A stretch of 64,000 nt of DNA from Scilla litardierei (Eukaryota > Streptophyta > Magnoliopsida > Asparagales > Asparagaceae): NCBI GenBank assembly GCA_030789695.1, contig CM061141.1:324493938-324557937 (forward strand). Direction: 5' to 3'. Shown in pieces: positions 10,914 to 22,745 of this stretch. The notes under the pieces were generated by a model. That model had not been told where the DNA came from and made no database searches. It saw nothing but the letters and a program-made list of their open reading frames with translations. Both the position numbers and the translations under genes were made by a program. Within the stretch, counting starts at the first letter, position 1, and each line of letters opens with the position of its first letter.

Positions 10914-11993
10914 TGTTTACGGGTGAATTTTCACCTGTAAATCGTTAGTATAGAGGCCCGGAGGGTGCGGAGTTAACACGGTCAAAGGGGACACACGGGA
11001 CCCCAGTGTTATCGTGGCTGACACGTGAGACGGAGATGAGCCGTGGGGTCGGCCGATGGCTCATTCGCTTGAGCGGGAAGGCGCGGCTCTGTTCTCTGGC
11101 AGGCTGAGGGGTAGCCTCGGCGGGATGACAACCTCCGGGATCGGTTGAGGTGAGGGACGAGCAGATCTTCGTGTCGGCCTGCCGAAGGGTAGCATCGGCA
11201 GAGCGTTGCCTTCTGTTGGTGGTGGAGATGAGCAGACTCGAGGACGAGGGCGCCCGGCTCCGGTTGGGAGGACGCCGAGGGGTAGCCTCGGCGTCGCTGG
11301 ATCTCCTAGATCTGAATAGACGAGAGAGCTCGTCAAGGGGCTCGAACCTTGGTTCCGATCGATTCCCCTCCAATGCCAAAGTCAGATCTGGTCTTAGGGA
11401 TGCTCGGTGGGATCGGGCTTGGGTCGTGGAGAGACCAAGAACCGATCCTCGAGCCGAGCTATGTAGGAGGAATATGTAAAGGCGGAAGAAGGTGTAAGAG
11501 GGAATTTGGGATACCTTCGTTGTAGATCATGAAGATTTGGCCTCTGTGGATGACGCTTCCTCCCTCCTCATATAGGCCAACCCTCCTAATAATGTGCCAT
11601 GATGTGACATCATGGCCATCATTCATGGGGACGTGCAAATGGGGAAGTGTTGACCCCACTAATGGCGCCCATTTGATGAGGGAATGAATGTCTTGAGTAT
11701 CACCATGATGACTGGAGTTAAGGCCATTAAGTCGGGCCATGATGATTGGAGTTAAGGCCATTATTGGCGAGAATGATGGCACTCACCGGTTGCCATATTT
11801 GGTGAACGCTTCCTCGATTTGGGCCCCGATTTTCTCCACTATGGAAACGGCCAGTCTCTTGGGCCTTCGTCTTGGGTGGAGAAGCGCGGCCCATCCGTAA
11901 GATTCTTGGGCCGGGGCCCCAATGCTGCAGTAGACCGGTTGACTGGTCGTAGCTGACTCGGCTCCTCCGGGACCGGTCAAAATAGTCGTATTA
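10914..11993 (-). repeat. 5' LTR of non-autonomous gypsy element
   Basis: Complete 1080-base LTR. On the plus strand it opens TGTTTACGGG and closes GTCGTATTA. The last dinucleotide of the CA terminus is mutated relative to the other copy. Confidence 0.85.
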
Positions 11994-12253
11994 GTTTTGA
12001 TTCCATATTAAACACAGCCATCCCCTTAGAAGCATGCCAAATTAAATGGTGCCTTCATATCCTTTCGGATGCATTGCACAGACTTCAATCCTACCACCCA
12101 ACTGCCAAAGAGTTGGAAGATGTGGGGGCACTGGAAAGAGACTTGATCAAATCGCCACACAACACTTGGCAACTATTTTTGTAGTAGCACCAATATGAGG
12201 AATTAATCTCCATGGCACATTCTAATGGGCTGAGAATTTGATGTGGCACATTC
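11994..12253. other. Unclassified DNA between two retroelements
   Basis: A 260-base stretch with no LTR-like terminus, gene or repeat that I recognise. Its last five bases, CATTC, are the left target duplication of the solo LTR that follows. Confidence 0.5.
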
Positions 12254-13971
12254 TGTTGAGTATTGATTCCCCGGATTTGGTTTTGATGATGAGCAAACAT
12301 AAATATTGTGAACTAACTCTTTGCGAGCGCAGTTATAGAGATCATCGCCAAATTACTTCGTACATTAAAAGCTACGTCTCAAGACTTCTCAAAGCACGTG
12401 ATCGTGTGCCTGAAGCTTCGTTGAAGCTCTAGGAGTATTATTGAAGTCAAGAGATTCGGATTGAAGCTTTGAAGACGGTTCGTCTAGTTTACTTTATAGT
12501 CTTCTAGTTTCTTTCCGTAGAATGTTAAGCCTTGAGTAGGTCTTACATTATTAGAACTAAGATTATCATAGAAGCCCATAGAAACTTTCCCGAAGCTTCG
12601 CGCTTCATTTCACGGCTTCTAGTACATCTTAGTTGGTTCAAGAAGAAGAACCAACCGACTAGATGGCAATCTAGTCGGTCAGCAATTCTTCTTGGACCGA
12701 CTAGATCTCCTTGCTCATTTCAGCTCATTCACTGTTGACCAATTAGTCGGTCCAAGAAGGTTCACCGACCGACTAGTTGTCAAACTAGTCGGTTTGAAAT
12801 CCTTCTTAGACCGACTAGTTATATCTTCATTTTCACAGCCTGAGCTACTGTTTATCGTTAGTCGGTCAAAGAACAATCATCGACCGACTAGTTGAGAAAC
12901 TAATCGGTTGAGATTTGTTCTTAGACCGATTAGTTCTCCTTATAGACAGCCTATCGTATTTCAACTCTTAGTCGGTCAAAGAACACTCACCAACCGACTA
13001 GTTGTGAAACTAGTCGGTGGGCAAGTCTTCTTAGACCGACTAGTTCTGTTTCTCCTGAACTATCTTTATTGGCTGTCATCCTCTTAGTCGGTCCAAGAAG
13101 AATCACCGACCGATTAGTTGAGAAACTAATCGGTCAGTGATCCTTCTTAGTCCGATTAAGCTGCTTCAGAATAGAGCCGTTGGAGCATTAAATGCCACGA
13201 ATTTGCTTCTCTCTTTCCTCTATCCTATATATACTTGGAGGGAGTTCTTTCCTAGTATTCAAGGCTGATATTCTAGAGGTTTAGAGAAATCAAAGAGGAG
13301 CCATTCAACTCTATTTCAAAGCTCTCTCTTCTCACCAAGAATCTCTCCCTCACTCTTTGAGCACTAATTTCTCAAGAGAGATTCTCTCCATTGTGAGCCT
13401 TCCAAGCCAAGAGCTTGATTCAAGGTCACCAACACCTCCCTAGCAACCTATTGCTGGTCATCTTGGTGGAGCAAGGGTTTGGTGACATCTTCTTCCTCAA
13501 AATTCTTCTTGCCCTAATATTGGTAAGTTTACTCAAGGCATAGAATTTTGTTGGTAAGTATTTCATTGTTTCATTTACTTCGATATTGCAAGTGTTTCTC
13601 TCGGTTGTGAGAGAAAGTTTGTGATCCCGGGTTGTGGGAGTCACAATTTCATTTATGTATGATTTGGTCTTGTAGAGGTTTTTCTACAAGAATTTCATAG
13701 TGGAAATATTGGGTTAGAGGATTCTAACTCAAGTATCCGGAGGGGATCCAGGTGGTTGGGACGTAGGATCATCGGTAACAAGTCGGTGAGACTTAGGTGG
13801 ATCCGAACCCGTTACATCGATTGTTTGCGTTGTCTAATTCTTGTTGTTTGTAGTCATTTCCGCATTGTTGTTTGTGTCTTGCACAATAATTAGGAATTAT
13901 ACTCTTGATTATTTTAAAGTACTATTCACCTCCACTCTAGTACGTGTGCAGTAGCTACACAGGGCACTACA
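12254..13971 (+). mobile_element. Solo LTR, SIRE/Maximus-type copia
   Basis: It begins TGTTGAGTATTG, ends GGCACTACA, and is flanked by CATTC at 12249-12253 and 13972-13976. One LTR-like unit between matching 5-bp duplications, with no primer site or coding region, is the mark of a solo LTR left by recombination. The early phrase TTTTGATGATGAGCAAA and the late phrase ACTATTCACC followed by CTCTAGT are features I associate with SIRE/Maximus LTRs. A TATATATAC box is at about 13226. Confidence 0.85.
12640..13165. repeat. Array of ~110-bp hairpin units (CTAGTCGGT core)
   Basis: Within the solo LTR, four to five successive units each form a long inverted repeat. The outer arms read AGTCGGTC..AAGAAG and CTTCTTAGACCGACT, and the inner arms read ACCGACTAGTT and AACTAGTCGGT around a few-base loop. 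Loop centres are near 12782, 12895, 13006 and 13122. Each unit is itself palindromic over about 80 bases. Confidence 0.85.
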
Positions 13972-13976
13972 CATTC

Positions 13977-14748
<772 letters not shown>

Positions 14749-14750
14749 TT

Positions 14751-14766
14751 TGGCGCCGTTGCCGGG
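14751..14766 (+). other. Athila primer binding site
   Basis: TGGCGCCGTTGCCGGG is the well-known Athila-lineage primer site and marks the start of the internal region. Confidence 0.9.
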
Positions 14767-14867
14767 AGGCGGCGTTATTCTATATTCTTTACTACATTCT
14801 TACGCATTTACTCAAGACACATTCCAGACTGCTCTATTGGTTTTAACAGGTTGATCTGGGAGTTGCA

Positions 14868-15119
14868 ATGATGTGGATAGACCCTAATCCGCAACATGAC
14901 GATACATTTGCCTCCTTACTGGGGGAACTCTTGGATGAAGTTTGGTCCACGGGCCCTATTGCCATCAGCATGGAAGACCATCTTGAGCAACAATTTGCCA
15001 ACTTCGTTATTAACCAAATCTCCCTAGAAGTAACAATCGCGGGCAGCATTAATGTCTATGGTGAGGGAAATGAGCAGCATTTTCAAGCTGACGAAGTTTC
15101 TCAACCCAAAATGAATTAA
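14868..15119 (+). other. Short open frame after Athila primer site
   Basis: An 83-codon frame (MMWIDPNPQHDD...) in the place where gag should begin. It shows no capsid or zinc-knuckle motif. It may be residual leader or a gag scrap, but I cannot assign it. Confidence 0.35.
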
Positions 15120-15123
15120 GGCA

Positions 15124-18100
15124 TTGAAGAGTGCACTGCAGAAAACAGTACTTGTGAGGAATAACCCTGGGATACTAACATTCAGGAAAGTGCACCTGAC
15201 GACTCCTTTTGTGACACTCATCAATATACTGACTTCTCTTTTGATGACATGTGTGAACAAGAGGAAAGCAACAGTTACATTGATCCGGGAGCAAAGTCAC
15301 CTAGCATATACTTCGACTCCATCTTCACCGGAGGATGATTTTGAGTCTGCATGCAAAAGCCTTTCTTCTAAAGAGGAAATGAACAAAGATGAGACTGAGG
15401 ATGCCATGCTTTCACAGGAGAGGAAAACAGGGTGTACATCACCCCCTGAGGTAGAACTGAAACAATTACCTCTTAACTTGAAATATGCATTTTTGGGTGA
15501 CAAATTGGCTTATCCTGTAATTGTTAATGCCAGTCTTAAACCCAACCAACTCGAAAGCCTTTTAAACATTCTAAGGAGCCATAGGGATGTCCTTGGCTAC
15601 AGAATCTCTGACCTTAAGGGGATTAGCCCCAGGCTATATACCCACGGGATCCACTTAGAAAACACCGATGTCACCTCTATAGAGCCTCAAAGGCGATTGA
15701 ACCCTAATATAAAGGAGGTGGCTAAAAAGAGATCCTTAGACTGCTTGAAGCCGATATTAGCTATCCCATTTCTGACAGCATATGGGTCATCCCGGTTCAC
15801 ATTGTCCCTAAGAAAGGAGGAATGACTGTAATAAAAAACGATAATGGTGAGTCGATATCCACTAGGACCGTAACAGGTTGGCGCATGTGCATTGACTACC
15901 GAAAATTAAATAAAGCCACCCGAAAAGATCACTACCAATTACCCTTTAGTGACCAAATGCTTGGGCGCCTTGTTAAACATAAATACTTTCGTTATTTGGA
16001 TGGGTATTCAGGATTCTTTCAGATCCCCCTCCATGAAGATGATCAGGAGAAGACCACCTTCACATGCACGTACGACACCTACGCATATCGCAGAAGGCTG
16101 TTTGGACTTTGTAACGCTTCTGCTACATTTCAGAGGTGCATGATATCCAATTTTTTTGATTATATTGAAGATATCATGGAAGTCTTTATGGATGACTTTC
16201 CGTTTATGGCAGTGAATTTGACTCTTATTTGGCTAATCTAACCAAGGTTTTAAAAGATGCTAACAAAACAATCTGACTCTTAATTGGAAAATGCCATTTT
16301 ATGGTCACTGAGGGGATAGTTCTTGGGCATCTAGTCTCATCTAGGGGATTTGAGGTAGACAAGGCTAAAATTGAAGTTATAGAGAAGTTACATCCTCCAG
16401 TCAATGTAAAGGGCATTAGAGGATTACTTGGTCATGCGGGGTTTTACCGTTGATTCATCAAGATTTCGCTCAAATTGCCCGTCATCTTACAGATTTGCTT
16501 GCTAAAGATGCACCTTTTGTTTTTTCTAATGATTGCTTACATGCCTTTAACACGTTAAAGGAGGCTCTTATTTCCGCTCCAATTATACAACCACCGAATT
16601 GGACTCTTCCTTTTGAGTTCATGCGCGATGCTAGTGACCATGTAGTTGGAGCAGTATTGGGGCAGAGGAAAGATAAGAAGCCACAAGCAATATATTATGC
16701 AAGTAAACTTTGGATGAAGCACAAAGGAACTACACCACTACTGAAAAGGAACTCTTGGTCGTAGTCTATTCTATTGAGAAGTTTTGCTCATACCTTCTTG
16801 GATCAAATGTGATTGTGCACACGGACCACGCAGCATTAAAATACCTCCTGAGTAAAAAGGAGGCCAATCCTAGGCTAATAAGGTGGGTTCTACTTCTACA
16901 AGAATTTGACGTGGAAATCAGAGACAGAAAGGGAACGAATAATCTTGTGGCAGATTATTTATCAAGGCTAATTCGTGAGGAGGAAAACGGAAGCTTACCA
17001 ATTGAAGACACCTTCTCTGACGACAGGCTCTTTGCTTTGAGGCCCCTAAAAGTACCTTGGTTTGTAGACTTCGTGAATTATTTGGCTTGTGGTATCAAGC
17101 CACATGGGTTAACCACATAACAAAGAAGGAGGTTTATTCATGAGGCCCGGAGATATTTTTGGGAGGACCCATATATCTTCAAGACATGCAAGGACGGTAT
17201 CATATGAAGATGCATCGTGAAAGATGAAGCCACCTCTATTATCTCACATTGCCACGATATACCGTCCTGAGGACATGCGGTCGCCTCCAAGACTACTGCG
17301 AAGATATTGCAACGCAAATTCTATTGGCTTACCGTGTTCAAAGACACGCACGAGTTCGTTAAGAAGTGTGACAGATGCTAAAGGACGGAAAACATATCCA
17401 AACGAAATGAGATGCCAATGAAGCCTATCTTGGAGATTAAGCTTTTTGACTATTGGGGCGTTGACTTCATCGGACCCTTCCCATCTAGTAGAGGGAATAA
17501 ATACATATTGGTGGCCATCGACTATGTTTCAAAGTGGGTGGAAGCTATTGCCACACCAACCAATGACATCAGAGTGGTCGCCAAGTTCTTCAAGCAAAAC
17601 ATCTTCCCACGTTTTGAGTTCCTAGAACATTGATAAGCGATGGAGGGAGCCACTTTATAGAGAACAAGTTCGAAGTCGTGCTAAAGAAGTACGTGGTGCA
17701 TCACAGAGTTGGATTGGCATATTACCCCCAGACTAGTGGACAAGTGGAAGTATCAAATATGGAAATCAAGCAAATTCAAGAAAAGATGGTTGACAAATCA
17801 TGGAAAGATGGGTCTACGAAACTGAACAACGCATGATGGGCATGTCGAATAGCTTTCAGGACCCCCATCGGTACGATCACATACCGACTAGTACATGGGA
17901 AGGCGAGTCACCTGCCGGTAGAATTGGAGCATTGCGCTTATTGGGCCATCAAAACTCTAAATTACGACTACAAGAGGATGCCATTACGGCGATTCCTCGA
18001 TATCAATGAACTTGATGAAATTAGAAGAGACGCCTACGAGAGTTCCAGAATATACAAAGAAAGGACCAAATGCTTCCAAGATGCTCGCATTACGGTGAAG

Positions 18101-18343
18101 AGCTTCAATGTTGGAGACAAGGTCTTACTATTCAACTCAAGGCTTCGACTCTTCCCCGAAAAGTTGAGATCCCGTTGGTCAGGGCCATTCACCATACGCC
18201 ATATACATCTCGGAGGAGCAATAGAGTTCGAAGGAAATGACGGAGCACCATTCAAAGTTAATGGGCAAAGACTAAAGAACTACTCCGCGAGAGACCCTAC
18301 CGGTGAAATAAAGATCATCTATCTCAAAGAAACGTGGACTTAA
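15124..18343 (+). pseudogene. Athila Pol remnant (RT, RNase H, integrase)
   Basis: Coding similarity is spread over several frames. At 15460-15825 is the pre-RT region with YAFLGDKLAYPVIV and LKGISPRLYTHGI. At 15822-16200 is RT with WRMCIDYRKLNKATRKDH, FLDGYSG-like RYLDGYSGF, FGLCNASATFQRCM and catalytic FMDDF. A frameshift follows at about 16200, then RT thumb sequence LGHAGFYR ending in a stop near 16452. At 16450-17120 is RNase H with DASDHVVGAVLG and [15 protein letters not shown], shared between two overlapping frames. At 17412-18343 is integrase with [20 protein letters not shown] and YYPQTSGQVEVSN, then a C-terminal part ending YLKETWT. At least five frame changes or stops make it non-functional. 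Confidence 0.9.
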
Positions 18344-19108
18344 AGCTTATCAACACTACTTGAAGAGGTTAATGAAGAAGCTACACCATACGCCATCAAC
18401 GCCTAGCACATTGGTGATTTTGAAGAGGAGCCAAATTCTGAAGATGGCCCTCAACATGGAGATACCCCGGATCCTCTCACCAAAGAAGAGGAGAACAATG
18501 CTGACGTCATAAGGATAAACGAGCTCCGCAAGCTCTCTTCCAGGATTCAAGGAAAGCATGCGCCACCAGTAAAGTCTTCATCACTACCGGGAAAGAACAT
18601 CGAGCAATCAAAAGCCAAGAAGGAAAGCTTGAGGAACTCTTCCCCCACCATCATTAGAGAGAGGCGCTCATAAAGGAGGCCAAACGAGAAGAAATAGAAC
18701 ATCTCAATCCTACCGGCCTCCTCACCAAATTTGATATGCGTATCTCCTATGTGTCGAACATCACACACTCAATGTAAATCATTAGGGGTCGAGCTCAAGA
18801 CCTTAAACGAGCGCTTATCGGGAGGCAACCTGACATTTCTATCTTAGTTTTAGTTGAATTTTATTTTTCATTTTTGTTTAAGAGTCTTATTAGTTTAGTA
18901 GATCAAGAGTTTAGGAAAAACTGACAATGGGCAACGTTTTTACTGAAGGAAGAAGATACGAGGATGCCAATCAAAAGGATGGTAGCCATGGCGATGGAGG
19001 ACAGAGCTAGGGACATGCTTAAACGAGAAAGAAAGGAGGAAACTGAAGAAAGAGGGAGAAACAGAAGATGGAGAAAACCAGAGAGCAGAAGGCTGAAAAA
19101 GACAGCTC
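18344..19108 (+). other. Athila post-pol untranslated region
   Basis: No gene. At 18805-18830 the sequence GCGCTTATCGGGAGGCAACC matches a conserved phrase that I know to follow pol in Athila elements. The rest is unclassified. Confidence 0.7.
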
Positions 19109-19520
19109 ACTCGGCCGAGTGAGATTTTCACTCGACCGAGTGACACACTAAATAGGGAAGCTTCTAAAACTCACTCTGAAATTTTTATACCACTCGACTG
19201 AGTGACTATGTCACTTGACCGAGTGAACCATGTAGCAGAGAGCTGAAAATCTATTCTCTGTACGGCCTTTCCACTCAATCGAGTCATTAGTTCACTCGAC
19301 CGAGTGACTAATTCCACTCGACCGAGTGGTAGACTGTAGCAGAGAGCCTTAAAACAACACTCTATCTCCCCTTCTCACTCGACCGAGTGACTCTTATCAC
19401 TCGACCGAGTGACTTGAGCCACTCGATCGAGTCACTCGACTCAGCTGAAGCCCCAAATTTTCATCTTTTCAGTCCAACGGACCACTCAACCTAGTGATCA
19501 TCGTCACTCGGCCGAGTGAC
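19109..19520. repeat. Array of CACTCGACCGAGTG palindromes
   Basis: About a dozen copies or near-copies of a 14-bp palindrome (CACTCGACCGAGTG, CACTCGGCCGAGTG and decayed forms) at irregular spacing in the spacer between pol and the ORF-1-like region. Confidence 0.9.
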
Positions 19521-20043
19521 TTAAGTCGGCAGCCGAGTATTAATACCCGACCCCCACTCGCCCGAGGAAAATCCCCCAAATCAAGCGCGCCCTCTCCCCT
19601 TCACCCTAAACCCCTAGCTCACTCGACTGCATCTCCACCTCACTCGACCGCGGCGATGCCTCTGGCCACCATTGACAGCGACTCCACCGACCGAGTCCAG
19701 CCACCCTACCCCCCATCATACCCTATTTGGATCTCTATCTTCTCATATCTACCCCGTAAGCCCAAATCCAACCCCTAATCCTATTCAACCCTATTAATCT
19801 CTAACTTCTCTTGATCAACCCCAATTATTATGGATTCTTCAAGCTAATTATCTGTTTTTGTGCAACATGAAAGATTGGGGGAGATCATTTGCGAATATTG
19901 TGGAGTTGAAGCTTTGGGGAACCGCCTCACACTCATACGCTTGTTTGGAGTCGCATCGATTGCTCCGTACAATCATTCCATATTATTTTCGAGCATTCCA
20001 TTTGCATTTCACGTAGTGTGCATCATTTTCACGGCATCCATCG

Positions 20044-21297
20044 ATGCCTCCACGCACCCGTTCTGATGGCAGGCAGCCCGCTGCCAAGAGGAAGAAGACT
20101 GACGACCTCGGTCCTTCTTCCTCTGGGACGACGCCTCCACCACGTAGCGACCCCACCCCTATGCCACCTACACCAACAGCACAGCCCCCCATACCGATCG
20201 AGATGTACATGATCACCTTTAGAGATGGCACACATCGCACCAAATTTGAGAGGATTTCTGGACGCCGAATCATACCCAATAGGTTCGCTCACATTCCTAC
20301 ACTCGAGCGCCTATGGGGTTTTGAGGGATTGCACCAGCTGTATGACAATGTCGGTTGGGGTGATTTTCTATCTGTGTCGGTGAGCACTTACATTCGTCCG
20401 ACACTCGAGTTCTTGAATTCTATCTGTATGACTCCTAAGGGATACTCATTCAGACCCATGGATCGGGAGTGCGAGATCTCACACGACATGACCCATGCAT
20501 ACTTCCATTGTCCTCATGTCCCAGACCCCCGATCGAGCCTATGGTCCTTTACACCACACCCCCTCTGTCTTTACAGTTGATACATTTTGGGAGATGATCA
20601 CCGTCATGCCACACTTCGACCCTAGCAGGGCGAAGGCCTCTTCCATCGTCCACCCCTGCCTGCGGCTTGCACAACGCCTTTTGGCGACCACCATACTAGC
20701 CAGGCCAGAGGTTGGGACCTTGTCCATGCCCGAGATGTTCATGCTCTGGGTGATGACCAGTGAGAGAGCCCGTGAGGCTAGTGGGGACGCCTTAGTCCCT
20801 GCCATTTCTATTGATATCTCTAGATGGTTTTTCGACCGCATATTTTCCATGGTCACCTCCACCAAGGCGATATGATGTGGTGGTCTAATCACCCTCCTAG
20901 CATCCATTTTCGACATTCAGCTTCCCGCTGACCTGCGCCGTGCTACGGGTCCCTCCTCACTTTATGATTATGTTTTGGCCTGCATGCACATGATCCGCCC
21001 TTACGGATGACGTCATTGGGTCTGGTTACATGGTCCATTCTCTGCATACTATATCGTGCTTCCAAACCCTATTCAGACCCACGTTGGACCAGCAGGCGCA
21101 GAGTGGAGGTTCCCCATGGACCTCATTATCCCACATGTTTACGTACTAGAGCCCGATGATGAGCAGCAGGAGCACCCTGTCGAGCTTCTTCACCCTGAGA
21201 TCTCCATCCCCGAGCCTGCCGCTGTATCACTTCTCGAGCCCAGCACACCTGTCTTCACTTCTACTCGTGTTACGAGCTCCACTTTTGCACCTGCTGA
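20044..21297 (+). pseudogene. ATHILA ORF-1-like region
   Basis: The first frame (20044-20580, MPPRTRSDGRQPAAKRKK...) opens with a basic, nuclear-targeting-like stretch. It continues with GRRIIPNRFAHIPTLERLWGFEGLHQLYDNVGWGDFL, here an uninterrupted conserved-looking block that resembles the ATHILA ORF-1 family. The reading then moves to the frame of 20495-20875 (DTFWEMITVMPHFDPSRAK...) and again to that of about 21056-21297. So the original long frame is broken at about 20570 and 20875. Such frames lie downstream of pol in Athila elements. Their function is not settled, though an env-like role has been proposed. Confidence 0.75.
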
Positions 21298-21298
21298 T

Positions 21299-22440
21299 TG
21301 GTCCGGAATTAAATCCGAAACGATGTCGTTTACCGCAAGCGCACAGTATAGTGGCAAGCGTGTATCGAACACGGGAAGCGGTGCTATACTACCTATTTAC
21401 TCCTAGGTTGAGTTAGACTTGCGAGTTTATTGGTGGATGTGGAGTACAAGAGTCGTAATGGTGATGGATGCGAAGGTTGTGTCACTCAACATCGCAAACA
21501 AGAGATTCCACAAAAAGAAAGAAATAAATCAAATATAAAAGATTAGGGCTTTACGACTCACCACTAGGACCGTCGGATGTCAACACTAGGGTAGGAATCT
21601 TACGTTGCATTGGTTTCGTTGGGGATTGTAGCATCTAGGAAGGGAATTCATGCATCTGGGCATCATGAATCTAAGTACCGTATTCACCCTGCTCACGCGA
21701 TAGATGCATACGGTATGTGCATTAAGGATCTACAATAATCTCACCACTCTAGTGGTTCGAATGCTCTCAACTCATACCACTCTCATGGGTTAGAGCTTCG
21801 AGGTATTTTGGTGGCTCTCATTGACGCAATGGCCGTAGCCGTCAATTAGTGATATAGTTCGTCGGTGGATCCCATCAAGGCACGAGCCGGGCATGGTCAT
21901 GAGCCTTGGTTGAATCCACTAACTCCCTAATTAAATCCGTAGGATACTCCTTACGCTAATCGATTCCACCGACCGTGGACGCAATCACAGTACGAATTCT
22001 CCTAGGGATTTTGCTAGATCAACCAAAATACAACCCCTTTTATATCCAACGCATCATAAAAATCCTATCTTTGTATCTAGTTCCTAAAATCCTAGGACTA
22101 ATCCATTAGCCCTAGAAAAGATTACGCAAGCATAGCAATAGATTATAGAATGCACAAAAACTTCATTGCATGCACCAAAGAGAGATAAACAATAAGAAAT
22201 CACAAAGAAATAATAATGGAATTCAAAAGGGCAAAAGTACTTATCTTGATACAAAGGAGGGGCCTAGGGCATAGCCTAACTCCCAAAAGATCGCCCCCAA
22301 AACTTGATAGATCTATCTTAAAAACTCTCCAAAAATTCCCCCAAAAGTGACGGCTGCCCCTTCTCTATATCCCCCGTTCAAACCCCCTTAAGGTCGTGCC
22401 CTAGAGAAGATCCGGATGCAACTTACATTCTGGGCCCACG
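21299..22440 (-). repeat. Reverse-oriented Athila-type LTR
   Basis: The reverse complement of 21310-21360 (GCGCTTGCGGTAAACGACAT) resembles the end of the LTR at 14690-14730. The orientation is opposite to the Athila element on its left, and no primer site adjoins it. So it is a separate insertion, a solo LTR or a truncated element. The right limit is approximate. Confidence 0.55.
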
Positions 22441-22745
22441 GCGACTCGGTCCGAGTAGGAAGCTGCTCGATCGAGTCATTAGAAAATATGAACCCGTTGT
22501 CCAAAACCGCGCTCTGCCTGCTCGGACCGAGTAGGGCCTGCTCGGTCGAGTAGGTCGCTGCTCGGTGGAGTCGTCAGAAGTCTGCACTCATTGCCCAAAA
22601 CATTGCTCTGCCTGCTCGGACCGAGTAGAGTCTGCTCGGTCGAGTTGTGACTCTGCTCGGTCAAGTAGGCAGCTGATAGATCAAATAGGCTGCTGTTTAG
22701 TCGAATTATAACCCTGCTCGGTTGAGTAGGGTCCTGCTCGGTCGA
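22441..22745. repeat. Array of CTGCTCGGTCGAGTA palindromes
   Basis: About ten copies or near-copies of CTCGGTCGAGT or CTCGGACCGAGT, mostly preceded by CTG, next to the reverse-oriented Athila-type LTR. Confidence 0.85.

Larger units (their letters stand above)
5598..11993 (-). mobile_element. Non-autonomous Tat-like gypsy LTR element
   Basis: Two LTR copies in the same orientation flank a 4.35-kb interior. The 3' LTR (5598-6561) lacks about its first 126 plus-strand bases because the copia element interrupts it. The 5' LTR is 10914-11993. On the minus strand the LTR begins TGATACGACT in one copy and TAATACGACT in the other. A primer site TGGCACCATCTGTGGGAA and a polypurine tract are in the correct places. 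No Gag, protease, RT, RNase H or integrase motif is visible in the interior on either strand, so it must have depended on enzymes from another element. The Tat-like label rests only on the primer site type. Confidence 0.8.
14751..21298 (+). mobile_element. Athila-type Ty3-gypsy element, degenerate internal region
   Basis: A plus-strand internal domain with the Athila order: primer site, pol, a conserved post-pol sequence near 18800, a long spacer, and an ATHILA ORF-1-like region. No Gag is found. Only about 370 bases separate the primer site from pol-type coding sequence, so gag and the protease core appear to be deleted. Pol is broken by several frameshifts and stops. No co-oriented 3' LTR is found. 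Confidence 0.85.

Noticed and set aside
12091..12300. 69-codon minus-strand open frame as a gene
   Set aside because: It crosses the solo LTR boundary and target duplication, so it cannot be an ancestral gene.
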